From contig NZ_CP104694.1 in the NCBI RefSeq assembly GCF_025398735.1, forward strand, positions 5,917,465 to 5,981,464: a stretch of 64,000 nt of DNA. The letters run 5' to 3'. Shown here in pieces: positions 38,062-50,165 of this stretch; within the stretch, counting starts at the first letter, position 1, and each line of letters starts with the position of its first letter. The translations under genes were made by a program, and so were the position numbers. Source of the DNA: Tahibacter amnicola. GTDB lineage: Bacteria > Pseudomonadota > Gammaproteobacteria > Xanthomonadales > Rhodanobacteraceae. The notes beneath the pieces were generated by a model. The model worked only from the letters and a program-made list of their open reading frames with translations, made no database searches and had not been told where the DNA came from.

Positions 38062-38182
38062 GGCAACAAAACCCTGAAGTTCATCCCGGGCCGGCCGCAG
38101 CCGACCCCGTCCGGCGCGCATTGTGAGGCCACCGCCGCGCATTTCAAGCGCGGCGGTCGGCCAGGGGCGGCCGCCGGACCGC

Positions 38183-40789
<2,607 letters not shown>

Positions 40790-40839
40790 GAGTTCACCTT
40801 CAAACAGGGAAAGGTCCGAACGGACCGGAGTTGCCGCCG

Positions 40840-40869
40840 ATGTGCGGTCCGCCGCGTCCGTTTCAACCG
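40840..40869 (-). promoter_or_regulatory. Possible sigma-32 (heat-shock) promoter of clpB
   Basis: On the minus strand GTTGAAA is followed after 13 bases by CCGCACAT, a partial match to CTTGAAA and CCCCATnT. It lies about 60 bases before the clpB start. The -10 half is poor, so this is only a candidate; clpB is a standard RpoH target in proteobacteria. Confidence 0.25.
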
Positions 40870-40958
40870 GCACATTCAACGGCATGCGTTGACGCACGCC
40901 GATGTCCGCAGCCATCTGCCCTCATACTGCGTCCCCGGTCCGAGTGGAAACTTGATCT

Positions 40959-42122
40959 GTGGCAAATCCGACGCAACCGGCGTTCCGCGTCATGATCCTG
41001 GGCGGCTACGGGCTGTTCGGCAGCCATATCGCCGGCCGGCTGGCCCGTCATCCGGACTGGGAGCTGGTCATCGTCGGACGCGATGCCGCCAGGGCCGAGG
41101 CCCTTTGCCAGCTGCTCAGGGAACGCACGCCATCGTGCGCATTGCTGACGGCCGCGCGCTGCGATATCCAGTCGGATACGTTTCCACTTCTGCTTCAGCA
41201 ACATCGTCCGCACGTCGTGATCCATACGGGCGGCCCGTTCCAGGGACAGGATCACACGGTCGCTGAAACCGTCATCACGGCCGGTGCGCACTACATCGAC
41301 CTGGCCGACGCGCGCGACTACGTCGCCCATTTCGATGCGCTCGACGCCTTGGCGCGTGACCAGGGCAAGCTGGCCGTCACCGGCGCCAGCAGCGTTCCAG
41401 CGCTCAGTGGCGTCGTCGTCGATGCGGCCGCATGCCGCCTTGCCCGCATTGATGAGGTCCATATCGGCATCAGCCCGGGCAACCAGACCCCCCGCGGGTT
41501 GGCCACGGTGGCGGCGATCCTCAGTTACGTCGGCCGGCCGCTGCCCTGGCTGCGGCAAGGACGTCGGCATGTCGTACGCGGCTGGCAGTCGCAGCAGCGC
41601 TGGCGCTATCCGGCACCCGTCGGCCCGCGCTGGATGGGCGCCTGCGACGTGCCAGACCTTGCCTTATTTCCCCTGCGCTACCCCACGCTCAGGGTCTTGA
41701 GTTTCCGCGCCGGACTCGAGCTGCGGCGGCTCCATTTCGGTCTGTGGGCGCTGTCCTGGCTGGTTCGCTCCGGCCTGGTTCGTCATCTGGAACGGCACGC
41801 GCTGGCTCTCAAACGCGCGAGCGAGTGGTTTCTGGGCGCTGGCAGCGCGGACGGCGCCATGCATGTGGAAGTGGTCGGCCAGGACGCGCACGGTGCCCGG
41901 GCACGGCTTTGCTGGCAAATCGTCGCCTGCGCCGGCGATGGTCCCCAGATCCCGGCAACGCCGGCCGTGGTCATCACCGAGAAGCTGGCGCGCGGCGCCG
42001 CCCTGCCGGTCGGCGCGCGCGCCTGCCTGGACCTGTTCGATCTGGCCGAATGCGAAGCATCCCTGGCGGGATTCGCCGTGACATCGACCTGGTCGCAATC
42101 CGATCCGGCCAGCTCAGACTGA
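40959..42122 (+). CDS. Saccharopine-dehydrogenase-like NAD(P)-binding protein
   Basis: The GTG at 40959 (with GGAAA upstream) gives 387 residues. The Rossmann fold is FRVMILGGYGLFGSHIAGRL, with VVIHTGGPFQGQDHTVAETV and GAHYIDLADARDYVAHF typical of the saccharopine dehydrogenase NADP-binding family. SVPALSGVVVDAAACRLARI follows. The C-terminal half is not a clear lysine-pathway enzyme, so the substrate is unknown; a role in lipid or polyketide-like metabolism is only a guess. In other bacteria such proteins often accompany or are fused to DUF4166, and here a DUF4166 domain is encoded by the convergent neighbour, with a nine-base stop overlap at 42114-42122. Confidence 0.8.
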   Translation: MANPTQPAFRVMILGGYGLFGSHIAGRLARHPDWELVIVGRDAARAEALCQLLRERTPSCALLTAARCDIQSDTFPLLLQQHRPHVVIHTGGPFQGQDHTVAETVITAGAHYIDLADARDYVAHFDALDALARDQGKLAVTGASSVPALSGVVVDAAACRLARIDEVHIGISPGNQTPRGLATVAAILSYVGRPLPWLRQGRRHVVRGWQSQQRWRYPAPVGPRWMGACDVPDLALFPLRYPTLRVLSFRAGLELRRLHFGLWALSWLVRSGLVRHLERHALALKRASEWFLGAGSADGAMHVEVVGQDAHGARARLCWQIVACAGDGPQIPATPAVVITEKLARGAALPVGARACLDLFDLAECEASLAGFAVTSTWSQSDPASSD

Positions 42123-43445
42123 AGGCACCGTGAGCCAGCCCTGGTAGTGCACCAGCTCGCCGGCCAGCGGCAGTGCTGCCGCGACTTCGAACCGATAGCG
42201 GCCGTCCTGCTCACATTCGCGCGCCCATACACCGCGAAACCACGCCGCCGGAAGCGGCACGCCCAGGGCGCGCACACCGACCACCGTCCAGGTGATGCTT
42301 CCCGCGTCCACGGCCAGATGAAACCGGAAATGCACCAATCCCAGGCGCTCGCCCAGCAGTCCGCCGGCATTGCGCAAACGTGACTGCATCCGGTGCGGGC
42401 CAAACCAGCGCGTCCACGTCTCGCGCCCGGCCGAAGCGTCGATCTCCACCTCCAGCGGCGCGTCGGCCAGTGCCGGTGGCAGCCCCGTGGCCCAGGCGCA
42501 CAGGCGGGACAGCAGGCTGCGCCCCCGTCGAATCGTGGCCTGACCGCGGTACCGCTGCGGGCCGGTGCGGGTATGGAGGGTGCGCACGGTGCCGGGCAAT
42601 GATTCGAATGCCGGACCGATCAAACGGGGAAACAGGAGCGGCGCGTCGCCCGGTGCCGCAGAAGATGCCGTCGCCGATGCGGCCGGATCGATCCAGATCA
42701 GCGTGGCGAACCGCCCCGTCGGACGCCCCCGCCGGTGCGAATAGAAACGGTCATCGGTGAAGGTATCCAGACCGCCGCCCGCAATGGCTTCGACGCCCCG
42801 TCGCACGAGGCGCCGCCGGGCAAGCTGGTAGAGATCGCAGAGCCAGTGGCCGGGCCGGGTGGGCTCGAACGCGGCACCGGCACCGGCGTCCTCGGCCAGA
42901 AACGCCTGGCGCACCTCGTCGCCCACTTCGTAGCTGGCGGCGGCAATGGCCGGCCCCAGCCATACTCGAAGGCGCGACGGCGGCACGGAGAACCGCGCGA
43001 CGGTCGCCTCGATGACGCCGGCCGCCAATCCCCGCCACCCCGCGTGCACCGCGGCCACTTCGCGGCCGTCGTCACTGGCAATCAGGAGCGGCAGGCAATC
43101 GGCCGTCTGGATCGCGCAGACGACGCCGGGCTGGCGCGTAAACACGGCATCGGCCACGGGATCTTCGGTATGCGGCCGGCCCGCGACGCCGGGCTCCTCG
43201 GCCACGAACACGTCGACCCCATGAACCTGGCGCAGCCAGACCGGATGCGAGGCCAATCCGAGCCAGGGCAGCAGGCGGTCGCGATTGGCTGCGACGTCCT
43301 CGGGATTGTCACCGCAGCGCGTACCCAGGTTGAAATGCTCGTGGGGCGCCCGCGAAACCCCCGGCAACAGGCGCGTGGTGACCGCCGCGCGGACACCGGG
43401 CGGCGCGCCCCAGACGGGAACCAGGAAGCCATCAGGTGGTGTCAT
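42114..43445 (-). CDS. PgeF (YfiH-like, laccase-domain) fused to DUF4166
   Basis: Residues 1-245 are a complete PgeF/YfiH protein: [80 protein letters not shown] and a [15 protein letters not shown] block carry the His and Cys metal-site residues. PgeF proteins are purine-nucleoside phosphorylase/oxidoreductase-like enzymes linked to peptidoglycan editing. After a linker ([15 protein letters not shown]) comes a DUF4166 domain to residue 443, with [37 protein letters not shown] and [12 protein letters not shown] know of no standard fusion of the two. The start overlaps the rluD stop (ATGA, 43442-43445). Confidence 0.85.
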   Translation of the reverse strand: MTPPDGFLVPVWGAPPGVRAAVTTRLLPGVSRAPHEHFNLGTRCGDNPEDVAANRDRLLPWLGLASHPVWLRQVHGVDVFVAEEPGVAGRPHTEDPVADAVFTRQPGVVCAIQTADCLPLLIASDDGREVAAVHAGWRGLAAGVIEATVARFSVPPSRLRVWLGPAIAAASYEVGDEVRQAFLAEDAGAGAAFEPTRPGHWLCDLYQLARRRLVRRGVEAIAGGGLDTFTDDRFYSHRRGRPTGRFATLIWIDPAASATASSAAPGDAPLLFPRLIGPAFESLPGTVRTLHTRTGPQRYRGQATIRRGRSLLSRLCAWATGLPPALADAPLEVEIDASAGRETWTRWFGPHRMQSRLRNAGGLLGERLGLVHFRFHLAVDAGSITWTVVGVRALGVPLPAAWFRGVWARECEQDGRYRFEVAAALPLAGELVHYQGWLTVPSV

Positions 43446-44437
43446 CGACGAGATCGCGCCGAATCGGCCGGTGCGTTGGCGCGGGTGTCCTCGCGCAGCG
43501 CGGCGATCAGGCGGGCCATGTCCTCCGGCCGCTCGGCCTCGACGGCCACCGGCTTGCCGGACTTCGGATGGGCAAACTCCAGCCGTTCGGCATGCAGGGC
43601 CTGGCGCTTGAAGCCGCGCAGGGCCTCGGCCAGTTCCGGCGTCGCGGCCTTGGGCAGCTTCACGCCACCGCCATAGAGCGTGTCACCCACCAGCGGATGC
43701 CGGATATGGGACATGTGCACGCGGATCTGGTGGGTACGCCCGGTTTCCAGGTTGCACTGCACCAGGGTGTGCGCGCGAAAGCGTTCGCGGACCCGGTAGT
43801 GGGTTACCGCCGGGCGCCCCGCGGGTTCCTCGACGATGGCCTGCTTTACGCGGTCCTTCGGATGGCGCCCGATCGGCGCATCGACGCTGCCACCGGCAAT
43901 CATGGGCCCCATGACCAGGGCCTCGTACTGTCGGTGCATGGCCCGCTCCGACAGCTGCTCCACGAGCGAGGTATGGGCGCGCAGGGTGCGGGCAATCACC
44001 ATCAGTCCCGAGGTGTCCTTGTCCAGGCGGTGCACGATGCCGGCGCGGGGGATCTCGACGAGGGCCGGATCGAAGTGCAGCAGCGCGTTCTGCAGCGTTC
44101 CAGCGGGGTTGCCGGCGCCGGGATGCACCACCAGCCCCACCGGTTTGTTGATGACCAGTACGTCCTTGTCCTGGAAGCGGATGTCCAGTTCGATCGCCTC
44201 GGGTGCCATCGGCACCTCCTGCGAGGCGACCGCCGTGAGGGTGATGTGCTCGCCCCCTTTGACCAGGTGTCGCGGCGCGACCACCTCGCCGTCGAGCAGG
44301 GCGTCGCCGGACTTGATCCAGGCGGACAGGCGGGAGCGGGAATAGTCGGGAAACAGCTCGGCCAGTACCTGGTCGAAGCGGCGGCCGGCCAGGTTCAGCG
44401 GGATATTCTGGGTCAATGCGGGGTTCTGGTCATTCAT
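43442..44437 (-). CDS. rluD: 23S rRNA pseudouridine synthase RluD
   Basis: RluD makes pseudouridines 1911, 1915 and 1917 in 23S rRNA. An S4 domain leads ([33 protein letters not shown]). The catalytic motif is [20 protein letters not shown] with the essential Asp, preceded by [40 protein letters not shown] and GDTLYGGG follow as expected. The length is 331 aa. bamD is divergent upstream and pgeF overlaps its 3' end, the usual bamD-rluD-pgeF neighbourhood of gammaproteobacteria. Confidence 0.95.
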   Translation of the reverse strand: MNDQNPALTQNIPLNLAGRRFDQVLAELFPDYSRSRLSAWIKSGDALLDGEVVAPRHLVKGGEHITLTAVASQEVPMAPEAIELDIRFQDKDVLVINKPVGLVVHPGAGNPAGTLQNALLHFDPALVEIPRAGIVHRLDKDTSGLMVIARTLRAHTSLVEQLSERAMHRQYEALVMGPMIAGGSVDAPIGRHPKDRVKQAIVEEPAGRPAVTHYRVRERFRAHTLVQCNLETGRTHQIRVHMSHIRHPLVGDTLYGGGVKLPKAATPELAEALRGFKRQALHAERLEFAHPKSGKPVAVEAERPEDMARLIAALREDTRANAPADSARSRR

Positions 44438-44519
44438 GCGGGATTAGGGCTCGCCGGGGCGGGGCGCAATACTTTCGGCTATGATCGCGGCCCGCATTTT
44501 CGCAGAGCGTGGCCGTACC

Positions 44520-45338
44520 ATGCGAGTTTCCGCCCTGATCCGCTTGATTTTCCTGGCCCTGGTGCTGGCCACCGCTGCCTGCTCCCGCACGAAGAAGGGC
44601 GATCCTGTCGAAACGCTGCCGGTGGACGAGGTCTACGCGCTGGCCAAGAAATCCCTCCAGAACAACAACCTCGACCGCGCCATCAAGACCTATGAGCGCC
44701 TGATCGCGCGCTTCCCGTTCGGTGCGTACACCGAGCAGTCCCAACTGGAACTGGCCTACGCCCAGTACAAGGACCACAAGGAAGAAGAGGCCTATTCCTC
44801 GGTCAACCGCTTCATCAAGACCTACCCGACCCACAAGCACATCGATTACGCCTATTACCTGCGCGGGCTGATCAATTTCGACCGTTCCGCCGGGCTGCTC
44901 GAGCGCTACGTCACCCGCGACCAGGCGCGGCGCGACCAGGGTTTCTCGCTGCAATCGTTCGAAGATTTCGGCGAATTGATCAAGCGCTATCCGGATAGCC
45001 GCTACGTGCCCGATTCCCGCCAGCGCATGATCTACCTGCGCAACAACATGGCCCGGGCCGAGATCGGCATCGCCCTGTTCTACCTGCGCCACCGCGCCTA
45101 TGTGGCGGCTGCCAATCGCGCCGAGAAGATCGTCGAGGTGTACCAGCGCACTCCGCAGGCCGGCGACGCCCTCGCGGTGATGGCCGAAGCCTATGGCAAG
45201 CTGGGCCAGGACAAGCTCAGCGCCGACGCCCGTCGCGTGCTGGAACTGAACTACCCGGAACACCCCTACCTCAAGGGCGACTTCCCGCCCAAGCGCCACA
45301 AGTGGAAGCGCCTGATTCCGTTCACCGATCGCGGCTGA
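44520..45338 (+). CDS. bamD: Outer-membrane assembly lipoprotein BamD
   Basis: BamD is the essential lipoprotein of the BAM complex that inserts outer-membrane proteins. The ATG at 44520 gives MRVSALIRLIFLALVLATAA with the lipobox Cys next (ATAAC). TPR-like repeats follow: EVYALAKKSLQNNNLDRAIK, YERLIARFPFGAYTEQSQLE, AYAQYKDHKEEEAYSSVNRF, YYLRGLINFDRSAGLLERYV, and LIKRYPDSRYVPDSRQRMIY. The length of 272 aa is slightly longer than E. coli BamD (245). An in-frame upstream start would precede the signal and is rejected. A strong terminator follows. Confidence 0.96.
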   Translation: MRVSALIRLIFLALVLATAACSRTKKGDPVETLPVDEVYALAKKSLQNNNLDRAIKTYERLIARFPFGAYTEQSQLELAYAQYKDHKEEEAYSSVNRFIKTYPTHKHIDYAYYLRGLINFDRSAGLLERYVTRDQARRDQGFSLQSFEDFGELIKRYPDSRYVPDSRQRMIYLRNNMARAEIGIALFYLRHRAYVAAANRAEKIVEVYQRTPQAGDALAVMAEAYGKLGQDKLSADARRVLELNYPEHPYLKGDFPPKRHKWKRLIPFTDRG

Positions 45339-45371
45339 TCGCGGACGGGCCCGAAACCTGCAGCAGCAACG

Positions 45372-45403
45372 AAAAACCGGTCGCACAACGACCGGTTTTT
45401 TTT
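45372..45403 (+). terminator. Rho-independent terminator after bamD
   Basis: Arms AAAAACCGGTCG and CGACCGGTTTTT enclose a CACAA loop and are followed by further Ts to 45403. It starts 33 bases after the bamD stop and is the clearest intrinsic terminator in this part. Confidence 0.88.
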
Positions 45404-45591
45404 GCCCGGTGCCAGCCAGAGCCCGCCGACGCGGGCGTGTTCACCGTCGTCCTCGTCTGCTGGCGGGTGGGGGGGACACCACGCCAATACGTTGGAACGG
45501 TCACCGGCCTGCGCGCGCCGGGTGCCGCGTCAGCGGCGTCGCCGTGCGGGCTGGCCGATGATCCCGCCTTTCCACCTGACAGGACGTTTCC

Positions 45592-46086
45592 ATGAAATGC
45601 ATTGCCCCTGTTCTGCTGGCCGCCCTGATGGGCGTCATGACCACCGGTCTCGCTCAGGCCCAGTCGTGCGCCTCGCCGCTGACGGTGCCCGCCATCGGCC
45701 CCCAACAGCACATCGCCACTGGCAATACGTGCACCGAATCCAATCAGCTGGGCACCCTGTGCGGCTCGTTCAATTCGCCCGAGAACGACGTGGTCTACCG
45801 TGCAACGATCGAAAATGTCCCGACCTCGGCGATTACCCTGACGACCACCACGCCTACCTGGGATCCGGCGATTCTCTACATGACGGGAAGCTGCGGTGGT
45901 GGCGTCACGTGCACGGACGTTGCCGCCAGCAACGGCGCAGGCGCCAATGAAACCATGGCGGCCCCCACCGCTGCCGGCACCTATTACGTCGTGATCACCA
46001 GCAGTCCCGGCACCGGCGGTTGCGGCCAGTACACCATCGACTTCGGCCGCGTGCCTGTCACACTGCAGGCGTTCTCGGTGGAATAG
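45592..46086 (+). CDS. Exported PPC-like-domain protein with PVTLQAFSVE tail
   Basis: The signal peptide MKCIAPVLLAALMGVMTTGL with AQAQS cleavage precedes a 140-residue beta-rich domain. CTESNQLGTLCGSFNSPEND, VVYRATIENVPTSAITLTTT, AILYMTGSCGGGVTCTDVAA and AAGTYYVVITSSPGTGGCGQ resemble bacterial pre-peptidase C-terminal (PPC) domains, here standing alone. Six Cys probably form disulfides. It ends FGRVPVTLQAFSVE, nearly the tail of the protein at 33763, although the domains are unrelated. The length is 164 aa. Confidence 0.78.
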   Translation: MKCIAPVLLAALMGVMTTGLAQAQSCASPLTVPAIGPQQHIATGNTCTESNQLGTLCGSFNSPENDVVYRATIENVPTSAITLTTTTPTWDPAILYMTGSCGGGVTCTDVAASNGAGANETMAAPTAAGTYYVVITSSPGTGGCGQYTIDFGRVPVTLQAFSVE

Positions 46087-46140
46087 TCGTCGTGCGGTTC
46101 CGCACTCGCGCCGAGGGAGCCATCACGCGGTGACCGAACA

Positions 46141-46160
46141 GTGCCGGCGCAGGCCGGCAC
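46141..46160. repeat. Perfect GC-rich inverted repeat
   Basis: GTGCCGGC and GCCGGCAC flank GCAG, 55 bases after the preceding gene and about 80 before the next. There is no T-tract; it may stabilise the upstream mRNA 3' end. Confidence 0.4.
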
Positions 46161-46237
46161 GGTTCAGGACGGGGGATACTGGCACCCGGAAACGTCGTTG
46201 CCCGATACACCGTTGTCCCTGCCGGAAGTGGTAACCC

Positions 46238-47460
46238 GTGCGTTCTGTCATTCCGTTCCTCGCATACCGGCAGCGGCTGGCCACCGTGCTCCTGTGTGGC
46301 ATCGCTGTCGCGCCGGCCCTGGCGCGGGCATCCGACGCCGGAATGCACGCCGGGCACCTGCGCACCGACTACGAAGCCGGACGCGGCACCGCTGTGCTGC
46401 CCCTGTCACTGCCCTATGACCAGGCCGGCATCGAGGGCTGCCTGTTTGACGCGGCCAGCAGCTTCGCCGCCTGCCCCGGCCGGCGCGGCGACGCCTGGAG
46501 CGGTGCGCTGCAGACACGCGCGGCCTGTGGCGGCGACGCGACGCCCAGCGCGCTTTCCTGGCGGGGATGCCGCGAATTCGCCGACAGCCCTGCACTCGCC
46601 TCGCCGGGTGCGGGCGCAACCTACTGGGTGATCCACGCCAATGACGATCCGTCCTTCGACCAGTGCAACGAAGGCCCGCCGGGCCTTTCCCACCGGGTGT
46701 ACTCGCTGGCCGACCCGACGTCCAGCGCGGTGTTTCGCGCAGGCACGGAACCGCTTTTTGGCACGACGGGACGGGTAGCCAAGATCAGCGTCGACCTGGG
46801 CGCGCGCCAGATCGCCTGTGCCGCCATCGGCGGCAACCGGTTCAGCGTACCCTTCCTGTCACTGGGCTCCCAGGCCGGCCGCGGTGACGCAATGCCCATG
46901 GGAACCCTCCGCGCCGGCCAGTCCGGCCGTGCCACCGTGCACTTCGATGCGGCAATTACCCACTATGCACCCCCGGGTGCCGTCCCGGCAGCAGCGATAT
47001 CTGCACGGCGGCGACGCCGGGCTTACACGCCGGTGTGTTTGCACTCGCGTCCTGGAACGGCATGCCGCACATGCTTTTCATCGACCTGTTCGGCGTGGGC
47101 TCACTGGATGCCGGGCAGCGCGCGCCCGGCGCGGCGCGCTGGAACTGGCCGGTTGCCGACAGCATGTTCTATCCAGGCGCCGAGCTGGCACTGATGTCCG
47201 CCGGACTTGCCCTGGTGCAGGCCTGTGGCATCACGCTGGCGGCACTGACACCCTCTCAGCCGCCGCGGCACTACGCCATCCCACTGGACCGCTATTTCAC
47301 CTGTGCGATCAGCCTGGGGCTTTTCAGCAGCCCTTTGCCTGCCCAGGACATCCAGATCCAGGGCGTCCACTGGTTCGTCGAGGGCGTGGGCACCAGCGGA
47401 CGGGCCATGCTGACGATTTCACAACCGGAAGTGTCCCTTTTTTCAAGCAGCATGGAGTGA
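46238..47460 (+). pseudogene. Hypothetical exported protein broken by a one-base frameshift
   Basis: The GTG at 46238 begins MRSVIPFLAYRQRLATVLLC, a signal peptide followed by GIAVAPALARASDAG. The frame is coding-like to about residue 245 (ATVHFDAAITHYAPPG) and then turns Arg-rich. A different frame becomes coding-like from there (CRPGSSDICTAATPGLHAGV, FALASWNGMPHMLFIDLFGV) to SLFSSSME and a stop at 47460. Adding one base in the CCCCCGGG run at 46970-46977 unites them into 407 aa. No known domain was recognised; several Cys fit a secreted or periplasmic protein. Sequencing error seems more likely than decay, since both halves keep normal codon use. Confidence 0.65.
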
Positions 47461-47487
47461 CATGCCGTTGCGTGCCCCTGCGATCTG

Positions 47488-49119
47488 TCAGCGCCAGCCG
47501 GAAGTGATCGGATAGCGACGCTCGCGACCGAATGCGCGACGCGACACCTTCGGTCCCGGTGCGGACTGCTGGCGCTTCCATTCGGCGATACGCACCAGGC
47601 GCAGCACGCGATCCACCGTGGCGGCGTCGAATCCGGCATTCACGATCTCGTCGCGGGACTGCTCCTGGTCGACGTGGCGCAACAGGATCGCATCGAGCAC
47701 GTCGTAGGGCGGCAGGGAATCCTGGTCGGTCTGGTTTTCGCGCAGTTCCGCCGAGGGCGGACGCGTGATGACGGCCGGCGGTATCACCGGCGAACCAGCC
47801 ATCGCGTTGCGCCAGCGCGCCAGTGCAAACACTTCTGTTTTATACAAATCCTTGATCGGCGCGTAGCCACCGCACATGTCGCCGTAAATCGTCGCGTAGC
47901 CGACGGCATACTCACTCTTGTTGCCCGTGGTGAGCAGCAGACCGCCGAATTTGTTGCTGAGCGCCATCAGGATCACGCCGCGGCAGCGCGACTGGAGGTT
48001 CTCCTCGGTCGTGTCGACAGCCGCACCTGCGAACTGCGGGGCAAGCGCATCGAGAAAACCCAGGAACGGGGCCTCGATCGGCACGCCGATGATCTTTACG
48101 CCAAGCGCACGCGCCTGCTCGTCGGCCAGATCGTTGCTCAGGTCCGAGGTATAGCGCGAAGGCAGGCGCACGCCGGTGACCTTGTCGGCACCGAGTGCGT
48201 CCACGGCAATGCACAGCACCAGCGCCGAATCGATGCCCCCCGAAAGTCCGATCCACACACGCTCAAAGCCGTTTTTCAGGCAATAGTCGCGAGTGCCGCG
48301 CACGATGGCGCGCCACGCCAGCGCGTCGCGGCTCTCGTCGGTTTCGCACGGCCAGTCCCGTGGCGTGAAGCGCCGTGTCGCGACATCGTAATCGGCCACC
48401 AGCCAGTGATCTTCAAAGGCCGCGGCGGCCGGATGGACATGACCATCCGCATCGGCCAGCACGGAGGCACCGTCGAAGACGAGCGCATCCTGGCCGCCAA
48501 CCACGTTGAGATAGGCCAGCGCCACGTTCGATTCGGCCACGCGCGCGGCCAGCAGAGCGTCGCGCTGGGCGTGCTTGTCGCGCTCGAAAGGCGAGGCATT
48601 GGGCACCAGCACCACCTGCGCTCCGGCACGCACGCAATCGGCCAGGGGCTCGGCAAACCAGAGGTCTTCGCAGATCACCACGCCCACCTGCACGCCGCTC
48701 ACCTCGAATACGCAGGGTTCGCCGTCGGGGTCCACTTCGAAATAGCGCCGTTCGTCAAACACTGCGTAGTTCGGCAGCTCGCGCTTGCGGTAGGTGCGTT
48801 CGACCACCCCTTCACGCAGCACGCTGACGGCGTTGTAGACCACGGAGCCAGCCGCCTCGGGCCAGCCCACCACGGCAACGATGCCCTGCACCGTCGCCGC
48901 AACGCGCTGCAGCGCCGCGGTGCATTCGGCCAGGAAGCCGGGACGGTACAGCAGGTCTTCCGGCGGATAGCCGCTCAGCGCCAGCTCGGGGAACAGCACC
49001 ACCTCGGCGCCGTGGCTGTCGCGCGCCTGGGCGATCAGCTCGATGATGCGTTGCTCGTTGCGATGAACCGCGCCGACAGGGAAATCAAACTGCGCCAGGG
49101 CAATGCGGAGAGCGGGCAT
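47488..49119 (-). CDS. nadE: Glutamine-dependent NAD+ synthetase NadE
   Basis: NadE converts nicotinate adenine dinucleotide to NAD using glutamine. The N-terminal nitrilase-like glutaminase has the Glu in VLFPELALSGYPPEDLLYRP and the Cys in VGVVICEDLWFAEPL. The C-terminal synthetase domain has the ATP loop IGLSGGIDSALVLCIAVDAL, and VRLPSRYTSDLSNDLADEQA, LLTTGNKSEYAVGYATIYGD and GYAPIKDLYKTEVFALARW. The length of 543 aa fits the two-domain bacterial form. It is the third NAD-synthesis gene in the window, far from nadA/nadB and not beside their operator. sucD lies upstream behind a terminator. Confidence 0.96.
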   Translation of the reverse strand: MPALRIALAQFDFPVGAVHRNEQRIIELIAQARDSHGAEVVLFPELALSGYPPEDLLYRPGFLAECTAALQRVAATVQGIVAVVGWPEAAGSVVYNAVSVLREGVVERTYRKRELPNYAVFDERRYFEVDPDGEPCVFEVSGVQVGVVICEDLWFAEPLADCVRAGAQVVLVPNASPFERDKHAQRDALLAARVAESNVALAYLNVVGGQDALVFDGASVLADADGHVHPAAAAFEDHWLVADYDVATRRFTPRDWPCETDESRDALAWRAIVRGTRDYCLKNGFERVWIGLSGGIDSALVLCIAVDALGADKVTGVRLPSRYTSDLSNDLADEQARALGVKIIGVPIEAPFLGFLDALAPQFAGAAVDTTEENLQSRCRGVILMALSNKFGGLLLTTGNKSEYAVGYATIYGDMCGGYAPIKDLYKTEVFALARWRNAMAGSPVIPPAVITRPPSAELRENQTDQDSLPPYDVLDAILLRHVDQEQSRDEIVNAGFDAATVDRVLRLVRIAEWKRQQSAPGPKVSRRAFGRERRYPITSGWR

Positions 49120-49215
49120 GACCGGCCTTTTCCAGGATCAGGCCGGAAATGATAGGCGCTGCGCCCCCGCGGTTGAAGTGCAGGCCATGGAATGCGGTGC
49201 CTGGCAACCCGGACA

Positions 49216-49244
49216 GAAAAAAGGCCGCGGATTGCGCCGCGGCC
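49216..49244 (-). terminator. Rho-independent terminator after sucCD
   Basis: On the minus strand the hairpin has arms GGCCGCGG and CCGCGGCC around CGCAAT, followed by TTTTTT. It begins about 40 bases after the sucD stop and isolates sucCD from nadE. Confidence 0.88.
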
Positions 49245-49282
49245 TCGGATGCATCTGGCCAGTCCAGCCGGCCGATGCGCAA

Positions 49283-50155
49283 TTACGACATGCGCGCGAC
49301 CAGGGTCTTGCCCAGGTCAGCCGGCGATTTCACCGTGGTGACGCCCGCCTTTTCCAGCGCCGCAAACTTCGCGGCCGCCGTGCCCTTGCCACCGGAGATG
49401 ATCGCACCGGCATGACCCATGCGCTTGCCCGCCGGGGCCGAGGCGCCGGCGATGAACGCGACGACCGGCTTGGTGACGTACTCGGCGATGAATTCCGCGG
49501 CTTCCTCTTCGGCGCTGCCGCCGATCTCGCCGACCATGATGATGCCCTCGGTCTGCGGATCGTCCTGGAACAGGCGCAGGCAGTCGATGAAGTTCAGGCC
49601 GTTGATCGGATCGCCGCCGATGCCGATGCAGGTGGACTGGCCCAGGCCCGCGTTGGTCGTCTGGAACACGGCTTCATAGGTCAAGGTGCCCGAACGGGAC
49701 ACGATGCCGACCTTGCCCGGCTTGTGGATGTGGCCCGGCATGATGCCGATCTTGCACTCGCCCGGCGTGATCACGCCCGGGCAGTTCGGCCCGATCAGCA
49801 CCGTATCCGGATAGGCCTTGAGCGCGTTCTTCACGCGCAGCATGTCCAGCACCGGAATACCCTCGGTGATCGCCACGATGACCTTGATGCCGGCATCGGC
49901 GGCTTCCAGGATGGCATCGGCCGCGAACGGCGGCGGCACGAAGATCATCGACGCATCGGCGCCGGTTTCGTCGACCGCGTCCTGCACGGTATTGAAGACT
50001 GGCAGCCCGATGTGCTGCGTGCCGCCCTTGCCGGGAGTCACGCCGCCGACCAGACGCGTGCCGTAGTCGACGGCCTGTTCGGAGTGGAAGGTGCCCTGCT
50101 GGCCGGTGAAGCCCTGGCAGATGACCTTGGTGTTCTTGTTGATCAAAACGCTCAT
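49283..50155 (-). CDS. sucD: Succinyl-CoA synthetase, alpha subunit SucD
   Basis: SucD pairs with SucC to interconvert succinyl-CoA and succinate in the TCA cycle. [20 protein letters not shown] and [20 protein letters not shown] form the CoA-binding fold, followed by [20 protein letters not shown]. The phosphohistidine loop is [39 protein letters not shown] is also conserved. The length of 290 aa is standard. Its ATG is ten bases after the sucC stop. Confidence 0.97.
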   Translation of the reverse strand: MSVLINKNTKVICQGFTGQQGTFHSEQAVDYGTRLVGGVTPGKGGTQHIGLPVFNTVQDAVDETGADASMIFVPPPFAADAILEAADAGIKVIVAITEGIPVLDMLRVKNALKAYPDTVLIGPNCPGVITPGECKIGIMPGHIHKPGKVGIVSRSGTLTYEAVFQTTNAGLGQSTCIGIGGDPINGLNFIDCLRLFQDDPQTEGIIMVGEIGGSAEEEAAEFIAEYVTKPVVAFIAGASAPAGKRMGHAGAIISGGKGTAAAKFAALEKAGVTTVKSPADLGKTLVARMS

Positions 50156-50165
50156 GGTCGATTCC

